Part shown: positions 22,872-33,581 of the stretch, in pieces | Numbering within the stretch: position 1 is the stretch's first letter | Layout: each line of letters starts with the position of its first letter | Assembly (NCBI GenBank): GCA_010645155.1 | Contig: CM021322.1 | Location: 13,308,360 to 13,372,359, forward strand | Origin: Tigriopus japonicus | Taxonomy: Eukaryota; Arthropoda; Copepoda; Harpacticoida; Harpacticidae | Direction of reading: 5' to 3' | DNA: 64,000 bases | Position numbers and translations under genes: made by a program | Notes under the pieces: generated by a model | Told to the model about the DNA's origin: nothing | The model's database searches: none | The model's input: only the letters and a program-made list of their open reading frames with translations

Positions 22872-23200
22872 TAGAGCGCTATAATAAAAGAGTACACGCA
22901 TGTGCCATTTTGGTCCCAAGACGTCGGTTCCATTGTACTGTGGTTCTTGGGTTCGACCTGTTTGAGGCAAGTTTACCTATGCACTATTTACTACCAAACT
23001 GACGCTCATGATCTCAGCTTACCTTTGAAAGCATAATGTTTGACCTTAATAGCCTTTGAAGGCCAAGGCTGGCCAAAACCGTGGGTGCCGAAAGATAAAC
23101 TTCTCGTTCTCCTTAAACCTCGATGCGCGTTCAAGCCCAGTGCTGCTGTGAATTGACTCAGTAATGTCAGCTCTTGATGAATCTCCACGCTGATTTGCAT
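22872..23200 (-). pseudogene. Spliceable small ORF in the left arm
   Basis: Minus-strand ATG at 23198-23200 opens MQISVEIHQELTLLSQF. The frame runs to a donor (AAAG followed by GTAAGC, at 23022), then a 65-bp intron-like gap, an acceptor CAG (22958-22960), and continues in phase through WHMRVLFYYSAL to the arm edge at 22872. The mirror copy has the same sites. Six substitutions separate the first exons of the two arms and five change the amino acid, so there is no sign of selection since the arms duplicated. The frame has no stop inside the element. It may be a captured host gene piece; no family is recognised. Confidence 0.4.
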
Positions 23201-23582
23201 TGAGTTTCTTACTTTTTAGGAAAACTTAATCTAACTAGATACGAAATTGATTGGTGAATATTTAGAACGTCACTTGAAGCCATTAGAGCGTTTTCCTTGC
23301 GCACAATATTGCATTGTCATGTGAAATGACTTTTTAGTTGAACAATTATCTGGCAGCCCTGGTGAAGTTGCGCATTCGTAGCAGTCGTCAGGCTGACAGT
23401 GCTACAGACTGTTATGCCTAACTTTGTAAAAAAAATTGATATTTTGTAATCAAAATATATATGACAGAAGCTAGACTAGAAAGTTTTATGCAATTCACCT
23501 ATCAATTTTTGACTTTGTCACTAATTATTACATGAAACTAAAGAAGCTCATGGGATAGAAGTATCATTTCAACTATTGGACT
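22872..23582 (-). repeat. Left 711-bp inverted arm
   Basis: This arm aligns end to end with the reverse complement of 25537-26247, with scattered substitutions and the same length. Similarity stops sharply at both edges. Confidence 0.93.
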
Positions 23583-23642
23583 CATTACCCCTAAATATCT
23601 GTTCAACCCCTTCTTGTGCGTCTTTCAAATCAGGTATCAAGA

Positions 23643-23650
23643 CTGATGAC
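23643..23650 (+). repeat. Left 8-bp target duplication CTGATGAC of the nested element
   Basis: Identical to 24846-24853 on the other side of the nested element. Confidence 0.9.
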
Positions 23651-24845
23651 TAGAGTGCGTAGAAAAAATTAAATAAATCGTAAATTTCCTTTAAATTTTT
23701 TGCCCCTTTTTGGTCCAATTTTAATTTTTTTGCCCCTTTTTGTGGGCCATTTTTGGTCATGTCAAGTCATAATTGGCGCCAAAAAACAGCTGCTAACACA
23801 CTTAGCTTTTCAATTTTAGCTATTTAGAGCTAAATTTAGCTCTTTTTCCTCATATTTTGGAAATTTGGCTCCAAATTTGAGCATTTAGCTCTTTTGGCTC
23901 TTTTAGCTCCATTTGAAATATTTGGCCATTTTTCTTTTTCTGAGTCTTTTTCTGAGAATTTTAGTGATTTTTGGCTCCTTTTTACAATTTTCGAAGTTGC
24001 CAGATTTTCTACCTCAACAAAATGAGGCTTGTTTAAAGATGTTCATTCTTCTCACAAATACATAGGATTTTCAGGACAATCAACTCCAAACTATGGCTCT
24101 TCTTGCTGAAGCAAAAAAATAGCAACTTTTGGCTAGTCTTGGTCTCCATTAACGTGCTGGTACCGACTAAAACCTTGACTTAGTTTACTCTTTGATTCTA
24201 ACTACTCTACTCTAACTAACAAAAAGTTCATTTGATGTGGTTGAAATTTAGCTTGTGAGCTTTGAATTACGGGCCAAACAATGGGTTGAATTAGATTTTT
24301 CTCTGGTTGGCCCCGAAATGAAAAACTGCTTTTGCCAATAACCAAGGCATAAAGGTCTTTCATTATTGTTGCTCTATCTGTAACATTCAAAAAGCCAACA
24401 TCACTTCGCAGAACAACCTTTTTTCTTGGCGAAACTCTAAAAAGCAATTTTTCCATGTCTTAAAGACCGTGCCAATTACGTAAGGTCCAAAAATTTGATT
24501 ATGTTAGTGTTTTAGCCTTTTTAAATTTAGCTCTTTTTAGCTCTTTTTCCATAAAAATTAGTTCTTATAGCTTCAAAATTTGCCCCTAAACTGAGGTATT
24601 TAGCTCTTTTTGATCTTAAACTGTTGGACACGGTGAACACATAATTCGCCAGAAATAACTAAATATGCTGAGTTGTAGCTAAATTACAAAGAATGATTAC
24701 CAGAATGACGAAATGCAACTTTAAATTCAATATTACCACTTTTAATACAGTTTAAGATTAAATTGTTTTTTAATTTTTTTGGCCTTTTTGGAGTAAATTA
24801 ATTTAATTTTTTCGTGAAAATCAGTAAATTTTTCTACGCCCTCTA
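23651..24845. mobile_element. Nested hAT-like non-autonomous element, 1195 bp
   Basis: The ends are inverted repeats, TAGAGTGCGTAGAAAAA on the left and TAGAGGGCGTAGAAAAA on the right (one mismatch in 17), flanked by a perfect 8-bp duplication CTGATGAC. The TAG-type end plus 8-bp duplication is the hAT signature. The body is AT-rich with many TTTAGCTCTTTT-like units clustered near both ends in the same orientation, plus repeated TTTTTTGCCCC. The only notable frame is 84 codons on the minus strand (24202-24456), far too short for a hAT transposase. Confidence 0.85.
24202..24456 (-). CDS. 84-codon ORF inside the nested hAT-like element
   Basis: An ATG-initiated frame starting MEKLLFRVSPRKKVVLRSD. 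It could be a remnant of a transposase DNA-binding region, but I see no zinc-finger or hAT dimerisation motif, and it may be chance in AT-rich DNA. Confidence 0.2.
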   Translation of the reverse strand: MEKLLFRVSPRKKVVLRSDVGFLNVTDRATIMKDLYALVIGKSSFSFRGQPEKNLIQPIVWPVIQSSQAKFQPHQMNFLLVRVE

Positions 24846-24853
24846 CTGATGAC
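24846..24853 (+). repeat. Right 8-bp target duplication CTGATGAC of the nested element
   Basis: Direct copy of 23643-23650. Confidence 0.9.
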
Positions 24854-25141
24854 TTTTGCTCCTACATGATATTATTTTAACCTAGAGTCTCTCATTCTTT
24901 CCCTTCTCCATCATTTATTCAGGCTCTCCACTTGTATTTTTTGGATTTTTTTTGCCTTCTCACCAATACCCTCTTTATACTTTTACAGTGTTCTGGGTGT
25001 TAAATCAATATAAGAATGACTTTTGATTTGAGGATTTATTGCTGAAGGGAAGTTGATGTTATTTTCAATGACATCTGGAAAAAGTTCTTTCCAAAAGAAG
25101 AGTGCTATCAAACAAATTAAGCTGGGGATTTCGGGCTCAAA

Positions 25142-25366
25142 ATGGCTGGGGATGTGTCAGAACTGAGACCAACCCTTCAAAAAATTTATAAAAAAATTGA
25201 TTATAATTCTCAAGCTGTTTTGACAATAAATCAAAACAAATTTTTCCTGTACTACAAAACACTCAAGCAATATTCTGATCCATTCTTAGCCAGTTTGGAC
25301 ACCAAATCTCCAGCTAAATTTGTCCAAATATGCTTATCCATTCATAAAAGTGAGTATTTAATTTAG
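25142..25366 (+). CDS. Element-internal ORF fragment or first exon
   Basis: An ATG opens 74 codons between the nested element and the right arm, with an in-frame stop 24 bases upstream. The translation (ELRPTLQKIYKKIDYNS, then PFLASLDTKSPAKFVQICLS) is protein-like and AT-biased. A strong donor, AAAA followed by GTGAGT (25350), lies near the end, so this may be a first exon spliced toward the right arm. It could be a relic of the element's own gene. No family is recognised. Confidence 0.35.
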   Translation: MAGDVSELRPTLQKIYKKIDYNSQAVLTINQNKFFLYYKTLKQYSDPFLASLDTKSPAKFVQICLSIHKSEYLI

Positions 25367-25536
25367 GTAATCTATTTTCATTTAAAAAATAGCAAAACCA
25401 GTATGAAGTTCTTTGTTGCAATATTTTTGATGAGTTTGAGATTCAGCAAAACCAAACACAACTTCTTTGCATCTTTGATTCATAAGTTTGAAATATTTGA
25501 TGTGAAGAAAGAACCATTACAATTTGCTTTCTATCA

Positions 25537-26247
25537 AGTCCAATAGTTGAAATGATGCTTCTATCCCATGAGCTTCTTTAGTTTCATGTAATAATTAGTG
25601 ACAAAGTCAAAAATTGATAGGTGAATTGCATAAAACTTTCTTGTCTAGCTTCTGTCATATATATTTTGATTACAAAATATCAAATTTTTTTACAAAGTTA
25701 GGCATAACAGTCTGTAGCACTGTCAGCCTGACGACTGCTACGAATGCGCAACTTCACCAGGGCTGCCAGATAATTGTTCAACTAAAAAGTCATTTCACAT
25801 GACAATGCAATATTGTGCGCAAGGAAAACGCTCTAATGGCTTCAAGTGACGTTCTAAATATTCACCAATCAATTTCGTATCTAGTTAGATTAAGTTTTCC
25901 TAAAAAGTAAGAAACTCAATGCAAATCAGCGTGGAGATTCATCAAGAGCTGACATTACCGAGTCAATTCACGGCAGCACTGGGCTTGAACGCGCATCGAG
26001 GTTTAAGGAGAACGAGAAGGTTATCTTCCGGCACCCACGGTTTTGGCCAGCCTTGGCCTTCAAAGGCTATTAAGGTCAAACATTATACTTCCAAAGGTAA
26101 GCTTAGATCATGAGCGTCAATTTGGTAGTAAATAGTGCATAGGTAAAGTTGCCTCAAACAGGTCGAACCCAAGAACCACAGTACAATGGAACCGACGTCT
26201 TGGGACCAAAATGGCACATGCGTGTACTCTTTTATTATAGCGCTCTA
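25537..26247 (+). repeat. Right 711-bp inverted arm
   Basis: Inverted copy of 22872-23582, ending at the TAGAG-type terminus and followed immediately by ACAAAAGG. Confidence 0.93.
25919..26247 (+). pseudogene. Spliceable small ORF in the right arm
   Basis: Mirror of the left-arm ORF. ATG at 25919; first exon to 26096 (donor GTAAGC at 26097), 65-bp intron-like gap to the CAG at 26159-26161, second exon from 26162 to the arm edge. Both splice sites are kept in both arms, and the second-exon part is identical in sequence where compared. The protein has no recognised domain and no stop before the element ends. Confidence 0.4.
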
Positions 26248-26255
26248 ACAAAAGG
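26248..26255 (+). repeat. Right 8-bp target duplication ACAAAAGG
   Basis: Direct copy of 22864-22871. Confidence 0.9.
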
Positions 26256-28162
26256 TAGTTATTTACCTTCTCTACCCTCATGTTGTTCCACACACACTGA
26301 TCAAAAAGCTATCGTAGAGGGAGGAGTGAAGTGGCTAAGGAAGTGGAAATGCCCTCTGTTGTATGTTTTGGAACCTCCTCATTAACCTGTCGAAAAATCG
26401 CCGAGCTTTTCAGAAGGATCACTCTAAATGCAGAATTCGCTTCGGAGAAACAAGCGTAACTTGCTCATGATGATTATTGCCGTCAATAACAGTCTGCATG
26501 CAATTTTCATTGAAACCTGATTCTCATGGCCTAATTATCCCACAGACTGAGCTGAGAAGTCATTCGCGGATGATATGTACGTAGATTTATTGATCGAGGG
26601 ATCGATCGGCCCTATGAAAGCTTAGTATTTATCAAACTTGAGACACGTACATCAAGCTGTTGATGAGAGGGCAGCCACAAAATCAGACTGCTCTTGCGTT
26701 GTACCTACATTTATCAAGCTTCAAGGCTAAACATGCTCTCTTCAGACGAGTCTGAAAATCTTGTCCAAGTTAGAGAGCGAAAGATACATTGAGACCGAGA
26801 AGCTTGAGAGAGAAAGAGAGAGCTAATGATTTATTGCGTATATCATTCCAGCCAACAATAATACTGTATGTCTGTCAATTGAGTCATAAGTTTGAACTAC
26901 GCATAAACTGTGCGTCCATAGGACAATTGTGATCCGTGCTCTCGCCTTCTTCCTTCGTTGTATTTCTCAGGAAGACATATGTGATGATCTGATTGATCAG
27001 CTATGGGCACGTCTTAAGACGATGACCTTAAACCCCTGACAACCGTTCATAACGTGAGCTTCCTTTGAGACAAACAACCCTCCCTCCTTGAAATAAAATG
27101 GTCCAAACAACCCCCCAACCATCAACCATCCATCCATCCATCCATGGAGCAATCTTTTGCAAGAAGGACAAGCAACCAGAAAGAGAGGAGGTACGTATGT
27201 ACGTACGACACGGACTGCTTTGATTTGGAAGTGGAATGCCAAATCTGGTCGAGGCGATTAACTCATGCAATGAACGTCCTTGACTCGCTTGCAAATGTAC
27301 TCTAGCTCACTTTCGGTCCTCGAAGAAGCTGTTGTTGTTGCTGCTGCTAATGTTACGAACCCTCGTCTTTCTCGTCCTGTTGACGTTGTTCATGTTTTTG
27401 TTGGAATGCTGGAGAAGTCCTAAACTCGAAAACCACTACCACCATCATGATACGAGTACATGTGTATTTAAAAAGTATGTTCATGTGCTCAGTGGTTTGA
27501 TCGTTCATTGAACCTGGCCAGTTTGGTTCAGTCACTCAATGACGGAGGATAACAAACTTGTTGCATCTCAGGGATCCCAAAGCCACTTACTTCATAGGGC
27601 ATTCCAAGCTTGGCTACACAAGATGTCCTACCATTGTTTTGCCAGGGTAGGCACGAAAAAAAGTCAGGTTCTCATGGTGGTTGGGTTTTGGCAGCACTGA
27701 AGAACTCACTTGTATGTTGTTGACGGCAGGCCTCGATTACGTCCGAACATATTTAAGCTGGATGATGGGAGTGAACTGAGTATGTACGTACGTGTGTAAG
27801 TGAATGTGTGCGTGCCAGTTATTGGTTGCAACAATGAAGAACATGGGAAGGAAGATGAAGCCCCGCCAGAGCAGGCCAATTCTTGAAAATGAATGAACTG
27901 AAAGACAGAACTGAGAGAGAGCGAAAAAAACAGAGGAAATTGACAGAGTTCGCTTCATAAGTTCTCAGAAATAAAGACAAGGTAGGCACCAGGGCCCCAA
28001 ATTCGTCAGAACTCTTTAGAGGACAGGAAACATTTCCTCCTTCTTTTACTGTACACAATTGTAAATCCCACACATTCGCTAACATTCTACCACAATATGC
28101 ACTGACTAACATTCATGATTCCGTCGTCTTGACATTCAAGTTCAATGGGATTGCGCTCAAAC
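26256..28162. other. Intergenic or intronic DNA, no supported gene
   Basis: It contains two GTACGTAC palindromes (27199-27206, 27784-27791) and short featureless frames. A minus-strand donor-like GTAAGT near 27588 has no convincing exon. Confidence 0.5.
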
Positions 28163-28284
28163 CTGCCTTAAATAAACTGGATTCACTTGTCCTTGGGTCG
28201 ATCAAGTAAACAACTCTCGAGTCGATTTGAACGAGAATCTGACCATTGGTCAAGCACACATTCGCCGTGAATATGTTAAGGTAC
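28163..28284 (-). CDS. Candidate internal exon, unrecognised
   Basis: On the minus strand a strong acceptor (CTTCTTATTTTAG, ending at 28285) is followed by 122 open bases ending at CAG followed by GTTTGA (donor at 28162). The translation (FTANVCLTNGQILVQIDSRV, then VYLIDPRTSESSLF) is convincingly protein-like, with alternating beta-strand character, as in beta-propeller or lectin-like folds. That structural guess is weak. No neighbouring exon is firmly identified. Confidence 0.4.
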
Positions 28285-31200
28285 CTAAAATAAGAAGTGA
28301 GCGGTGGTAATAGTAGTAGAAGTAGCTGTTGTTTTATTCCTACTGCCACTAGACCCAAGCAAAAAAGTGAGTGAGCTATCAAGGAATCAAACCTGCAAGA
28401 TGCCACGGGACTTCGGTTGCCAATTCAGAGTGGGCGCGACAGCATCTGCTGACGATGATGATGATGCTGCCAAAACTCCAAGGAGATCAAAACGCCCTTG
28501 GTGTTGAAGGAAAGAGGTCTTTGACCCCGATGATGATTTTTGCACAAGAATCTGTTGGTCATACTACAGGTCTTAAATTCCTCGAAGACTAAGTGCAGAT
28601 TGGGGAATCGGAATGAAAAATTGTCTCTCGATCTGTACAACTCTCAGTGCCTTCTTGAATGGCAATCTCTACCAATGACAAGATATATTCAGCCAGAAAG
28701 ACTTGACTTCGGGTTGCACACGGTTTATGGCCAAATTTACAGGCTAATGCCAAGTCATGAAAGTCGTTGATTATTCAAGCGCCAATTGCCCCGAATTGGT
28801 AGAGGGCACGAGATAGAGAACCCTCGCCTTTTAGTGAGTCCGTCAATTTGAAGCGGGGGAACTCTCCGTCTGAAATTTGGACTCAGTCACTTGGAAAGTG
28901 CGTAGTTTTTGGCGTGGATGAATACGTCGTCATTTCGCGTTTTCCAGCTGCTACGAAGAGGCTCGAACCTGCCCGAGCAAATCCAATGCTATTTCATTCT
29001 CGATATGACAGAAGCCAATGGCGTCAAATGAGGCACAGAAAAAGTCGTAAAATTGCGTTTCTGAACATTCAAAAACGGTAGACCCATGCATGTCACAGGG
29101 GAAATGACCAACAAGAGGAACCCCTCCCCCGTTAAATGGGTTCAACATGAAGTGATCTTTCATGAAGAATTGATTTGTTTACAAGTTTTCGTCGCTTCAG
29201 GGATGGTGTACTTGTGCATGTGGATTAACTTGAGTCCAGTCAGTCCCGGGCCAAGTGAGTAATACGGAGAGGGTGGCGACGATGGGATCGAAATCGACCC
29301 ATCGAGGGTATAATTGGGGGGATTGTGCATGCAATGAAATGCTTAGCCCCTCTATCTCTCCCTCTCCCCCATGTGACTTCGGAAGGCAAAGGCCAAAGCT
29401 GCCCGCGGGTGTGAATCAATTTATTTGTGTATTATTGCCAATTGGCCATTGCCTCCCGGACTTGAAGCAATTGCACCAATTCCAGGAGGTCAACCCTGAA
29501 TTCTTCAAAAAGCCTCAAGCACTAATGTGCATAAAAGGAGGGTGAAGGAGAAACCTTTTGCGTCCGGTTGATTTTTTTGGATGACGCCAAAATCCACAAT
29601 CTTAATGACGACACCTGGCTTTGGAGAGAGAGAGAGGGATTATGGTGGCAGGATTGTGATGATCATGCGATTGCTCGCCAGGAAATGCCAGTCCAACTTA
29701 TCAGATGCCTTCCAATTCATGACAAAGACAAGAGGTCTCTTCACACTCGAAATGTTTATGATCCTCTCTTCCTCCCCTTCTCCAGACGACGATATGTACC
29801 TTCTAATACACATGACCAAGGGCAAGCCAGACATTTTTGGCGGGAAAAAAGGACGTATCAAAGAGCGGAAAGCTAAACCATATCCAACTCAATCTCCTTG
29901 TCTCCACCAGGACCACTGAGTCTTTCTCCTGAAAACAACCACTCTACCACTTCCCTTTACCCTCCCAGACAGGATCGATATATTGCGTTACACTCCAGCC
30001 AACCAACCATACAACCAACCAAACCGCCCACTCAGCCATCCACACACATGCACACATCCATACTACACTCACTCCTTTGCTTAGGAACGCAGTGTTCTCC
30101 CCCTGTTTTTGGCGTCGCTCACTTCTGCCCGCTCTGCTTTTCTCTTCTGCCACTCTGCCACAACAGTTAAGCCTAGCCCGGCCCCTTTGGCCGGATCCAA
30201 AAATGGCGGGAAAAGAAGAGGCCCTCAAGCAGAGAGATTCAAGAGGGAGCTAGCTGTTCCGTGACGTCGGAAGAAAATGCGTTTGTTTTGAAGTGTATCC
30301 GAGCTGACTTTGCGTTGGTAAAAGAACGAAAAAAAGATATGTTCAAATTGAGCGGTCCGGTTTCGGTTTAAATGTGATAACGTATCCTGTTTCATGGTGC
30401 AGCCAGATGGAGAGACAACTTATCGAAGGCTCAATGTGTATGCATGTAAGAATGGCGTTTTCTGTGGAAATCAGACTTTGAAATTCCGAATAGTGAATAC
30501 GAGACGGGAAATAGAAATTGAGATAAGTAGAACAAGAACAAGTTCAGAAAAGGGAAAGCAGAAAGAATGTCTTTGCACTAAAATCAGGCGTCATTGATGG
30601 GCCATGAAATCAAGGACTGACTTCGTGCTATTTGGACAGTTCCTCAAGGGTCTGATTTCTCCGGGTAATGAATCAAAGTCGCGGGGTTTTCAACCAAATG
30701 ATGTCTCTTGGCGCTTGCCCATGTTGCATTATCAATTTTGTACTTTACCAATCGCATCACGAACATCAACACGGTCATTTAGTCACTTTCATCATCAGCA
30801 CCCTCGGCCACAACCGGTTTCCTTCAATTCTGTTGTGAACCTGAAAAAAATGGACCAGACACAGCTTCCCTTTAAAGGCGAAACTCGGTCTGTTTTTTTC
30901 CTCGGGTAAAACTCGGCAGCTGATCTGTAGTTGAGCGTTGTTAAGGTAGATGCCATAAGATAGAGACCGTATCCCAAAGAAAGCAAGTCTCTGTCGACTT
31001 AATGGCAAATTTACCCCATTTATCCCCAAAGCGTTAAAAGATTTTCCTGGTGCCTCCAATGACGGCCAAAAAACCCTTCAACAGAGTACATTCGGCAATC
31101 AAAGGGATGATTTTCAAGTTCGTAAATGATGCGCAAAGGGAGGCTATTATCTCGAGCGAAAGGCAAAGCAGTTCAATGGAACGAAAGGGTCGGTGAGCCT

Positions 31201-33561
31201 CTCCAGTCTGCGTTGGCTCAAATGTATTTTGAACTTGCGTGGCTTTGGAACAGATGTGCTTTTCTCTGAAATCCGTTTGTAGAATATGGCAAATTAAACA
31301 TGATTTCCCCAAGAATAGTTCGTCGTCTTTCTTGGCCGTTCAAACCAATTCTGGCTTGGCATTCCCTCCTGACAAGCATTGGTGTCCGTCGAAGGAGTCT
31401 AAAGAGGCAAATATATGCATTGGTTAATTACATATCTCATCCTACATATCCCGTGTTTGGACCCGTCTAGACGTGTCTTGAACTCCGAGAAACAGGTTGA
31501 AGAAGAAAATTTCGCACAGCTTTGGGGAAAAAGGGGCCGAAGCTGTGTTTGGGTGGATTTGAGCCTCTTGATTTATGGTTCAAAATGCTGGCGAGAGAAT
31601 AATTTGTTGTGGTGCTCGAGATCCTCTGGAGGGACCAGCTAACCAAGTGGGGCCATCATCAAGACAACGCCGATGAACGAACGAGAACTTTTGGGCAATT
31701 TAATTTCTGGCTTTTGTCTTGCCTCCCCACTCCCTAACCGATGTTTTGAGGCAAAAAACTATGACTTTATTGCCTTACAGACAGTTCCCAATTAATCATG
31801 GAAAATCTTGGCCTCACCTCTTGGTCGCTCCAAAATCTGGATGGTTTATCAAATTCCATTATCTATTCATAAACACATTAAGCAGACCACGGGGATTTCG
31901 AGACGTGTGCGCCATGTTCAGGGATGTAATTGGCTTCTCGTACCAGATAGGCCAGAAGGTCCTATCAGAATGTTTCATTAGCAATGGTTCCTTTTTTCTT
32001 CACCTCTCTTTATGAGATGAAAATGCAAATTGCTTATTCACTGACACGGAACGCATGAAGTACATTTTCAATTTCGTCGGCAGCATCAACACGATCATTT
32101 GAGATGAGTGCTCATATTTCAAAGAAAAACACAAGAATTAGGGATGGCCCGAGCCCTCATTAAGGAAAAATGAGAAGGAAAAAGAACCAAATGCACCAGG
32201 TCTCTTGGTTTGTAACGGTTCAGCAATTTTCAAATTCCATTGATTAAAATTTTGGCCTTCCAAAGTTTCGGGGCCCAGATAATCTATTAGAAAGATCTGA
32301 CGGACACTCAAGTATTGAGTTTGTTTCCAAGGCATAATTTCAAATAAGCTTATTTGTAAAACACTAGTGATAGTTATGATAACATCTCACTTGTATTTGT
32401 GAACTAAGCGTGATGAAGGTATCCAGCCCAATCAAATCATTCGTTATAATTTAGGAGTTTTTTTTTCCAAAGTGCTCAGTGTTTAACGATTACATAATAA
32501 TTGAAAAATCTAATTGTTTTGAAACCAACTTAATCATTCTCAATGAAGAAAGGGCAACGCGTTATAGAGCATCCAAACTAGGGGGTTGGGGAAATATGAT
32601 TCCTTTAGGAAATACCCTTTTTGTGACGTCATCTAAAGCCGACCCTTCACTACAAAGAATCGAACTAATTTGGCTAGATTACACGGAATTAGCGACTCGG
32701 CCAACGCATTGGGCGGCTTTAAAATGATATTGACCATTAACCGAATTCTTTTGGTGACACTGATGGAACGCCCATCACGGCCAGGAGATTATCAAAGATT
32801 TAACTCCATTCACTTCAGAGGAAGCATCTCACTTCACAGTTAGGTCATCCCTCTCCTTGAACGTGTTAAACACACATTTTCCTCTCAAAGATGCCAACGC
32901 ACATTACATCGCCATAAATGCTGAGTTTGCATCGCTTCTTTAGCAAGATGAAGCTTCAAGAAGAAAAAAATCTCGAGTGCAAATCTCGTTGCTGAGCTTA
33001 TCTCTGGCTTTTTGGGACCGAATGTAAACATTAGATCCACAGGAAATTTTGCAAACACTGTCACAGCCAAATCTTTTTTTGCAATGAACTTGTCTAGTCA
33101 CAGATCTTGGGAACCATTAGATGTAACAAGACATGTCTGACTCAAGGTCAAGTTTAAAGAGAGCCTTCTTGGTTCTCAAAGACCATTTTCTTCTATTTTT
33201 TTGGAAAGGATTCCCTGCCTTCGCAGAAGCAGATATTCGAAAGAACAATTGTAAAAATCATGTCTATGATTGACAGTTTGAAATGTGAGTATGTTTGGTG
33301 ACTAACAAGCCTCTTCCCAGTGCATATCATCACTTGAAGTAAGAGTAATGCTACTGTACATTGTGGAGTGCGAAGTATTATACTAAACTCCACGTGCTGC
33401 AAAGCTGAACTGTCAAGAGGAGAGAATTTCGCTGGCGCCATATTTTGGCCTTGAGACGATTACTTTGCTTTTAAAGGCAGCACGATGTGTGTGTCTGACG
33501 ATTGGAACGTTGAGTTAGGAAATGAACAAACGAATCTCTGCGTTTGACCCTCCGCTTTTTT
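28285..33561. other. Intergenic DNA, no supported gene
   Basis: No domain, RNA gene or transposon is recognised. A short exon-like segment near 29205-29250 plus (acceptor CTTCAG, donor GTGAGT) encodes only about 17 residues and is not called. Confidence 0.5.
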
Positions 33562-33581
33562 GCTTGCTTGCTTGCTTGCTT
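33562..33581. repeat. (GCTT)5 microsatellite
   Basis: Five tandem GCTT units. Confidence 0.9.

Larger units (their letters stand above)
22872..26247. mobile_element. Fold-back/hAT-like element with 711-bp inverted arms
   Basis: The outer 711 bp at each end (22872-23582 and 25537-26247) are inverted copies, about 97% identical where I aligned them, and the whole is flanked by a perfect 8-bp duplication, ACAAAAGG. The ends begin TAGAGCGCTATAATAAAAG. TAGAG and an 8-bp duplication fit the hAT superfamily, although arms this long are unusual and fold-back-like. The spacer holds a second, nested element (23651-24845) and a short AT-rich coding-like frame at 25142. No full transposase is visible, so the element is presumably non-autonomous. 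Without the nested insertion and its duplication it would be 2173 bp. Confidence 0.88.

Noticed and set aside
22713..22970. 85-codon frame extending past the left arm into flanking DNA
   Set aside because: The frame crosses the element boundary at 22872. Beyond it the sequence is unrelated flank, so the extension is accidental.
26149..26385. 78-codon frame running out of the right arm
   Set aside because: Same reason: only the part before 26247 belongs to the element.
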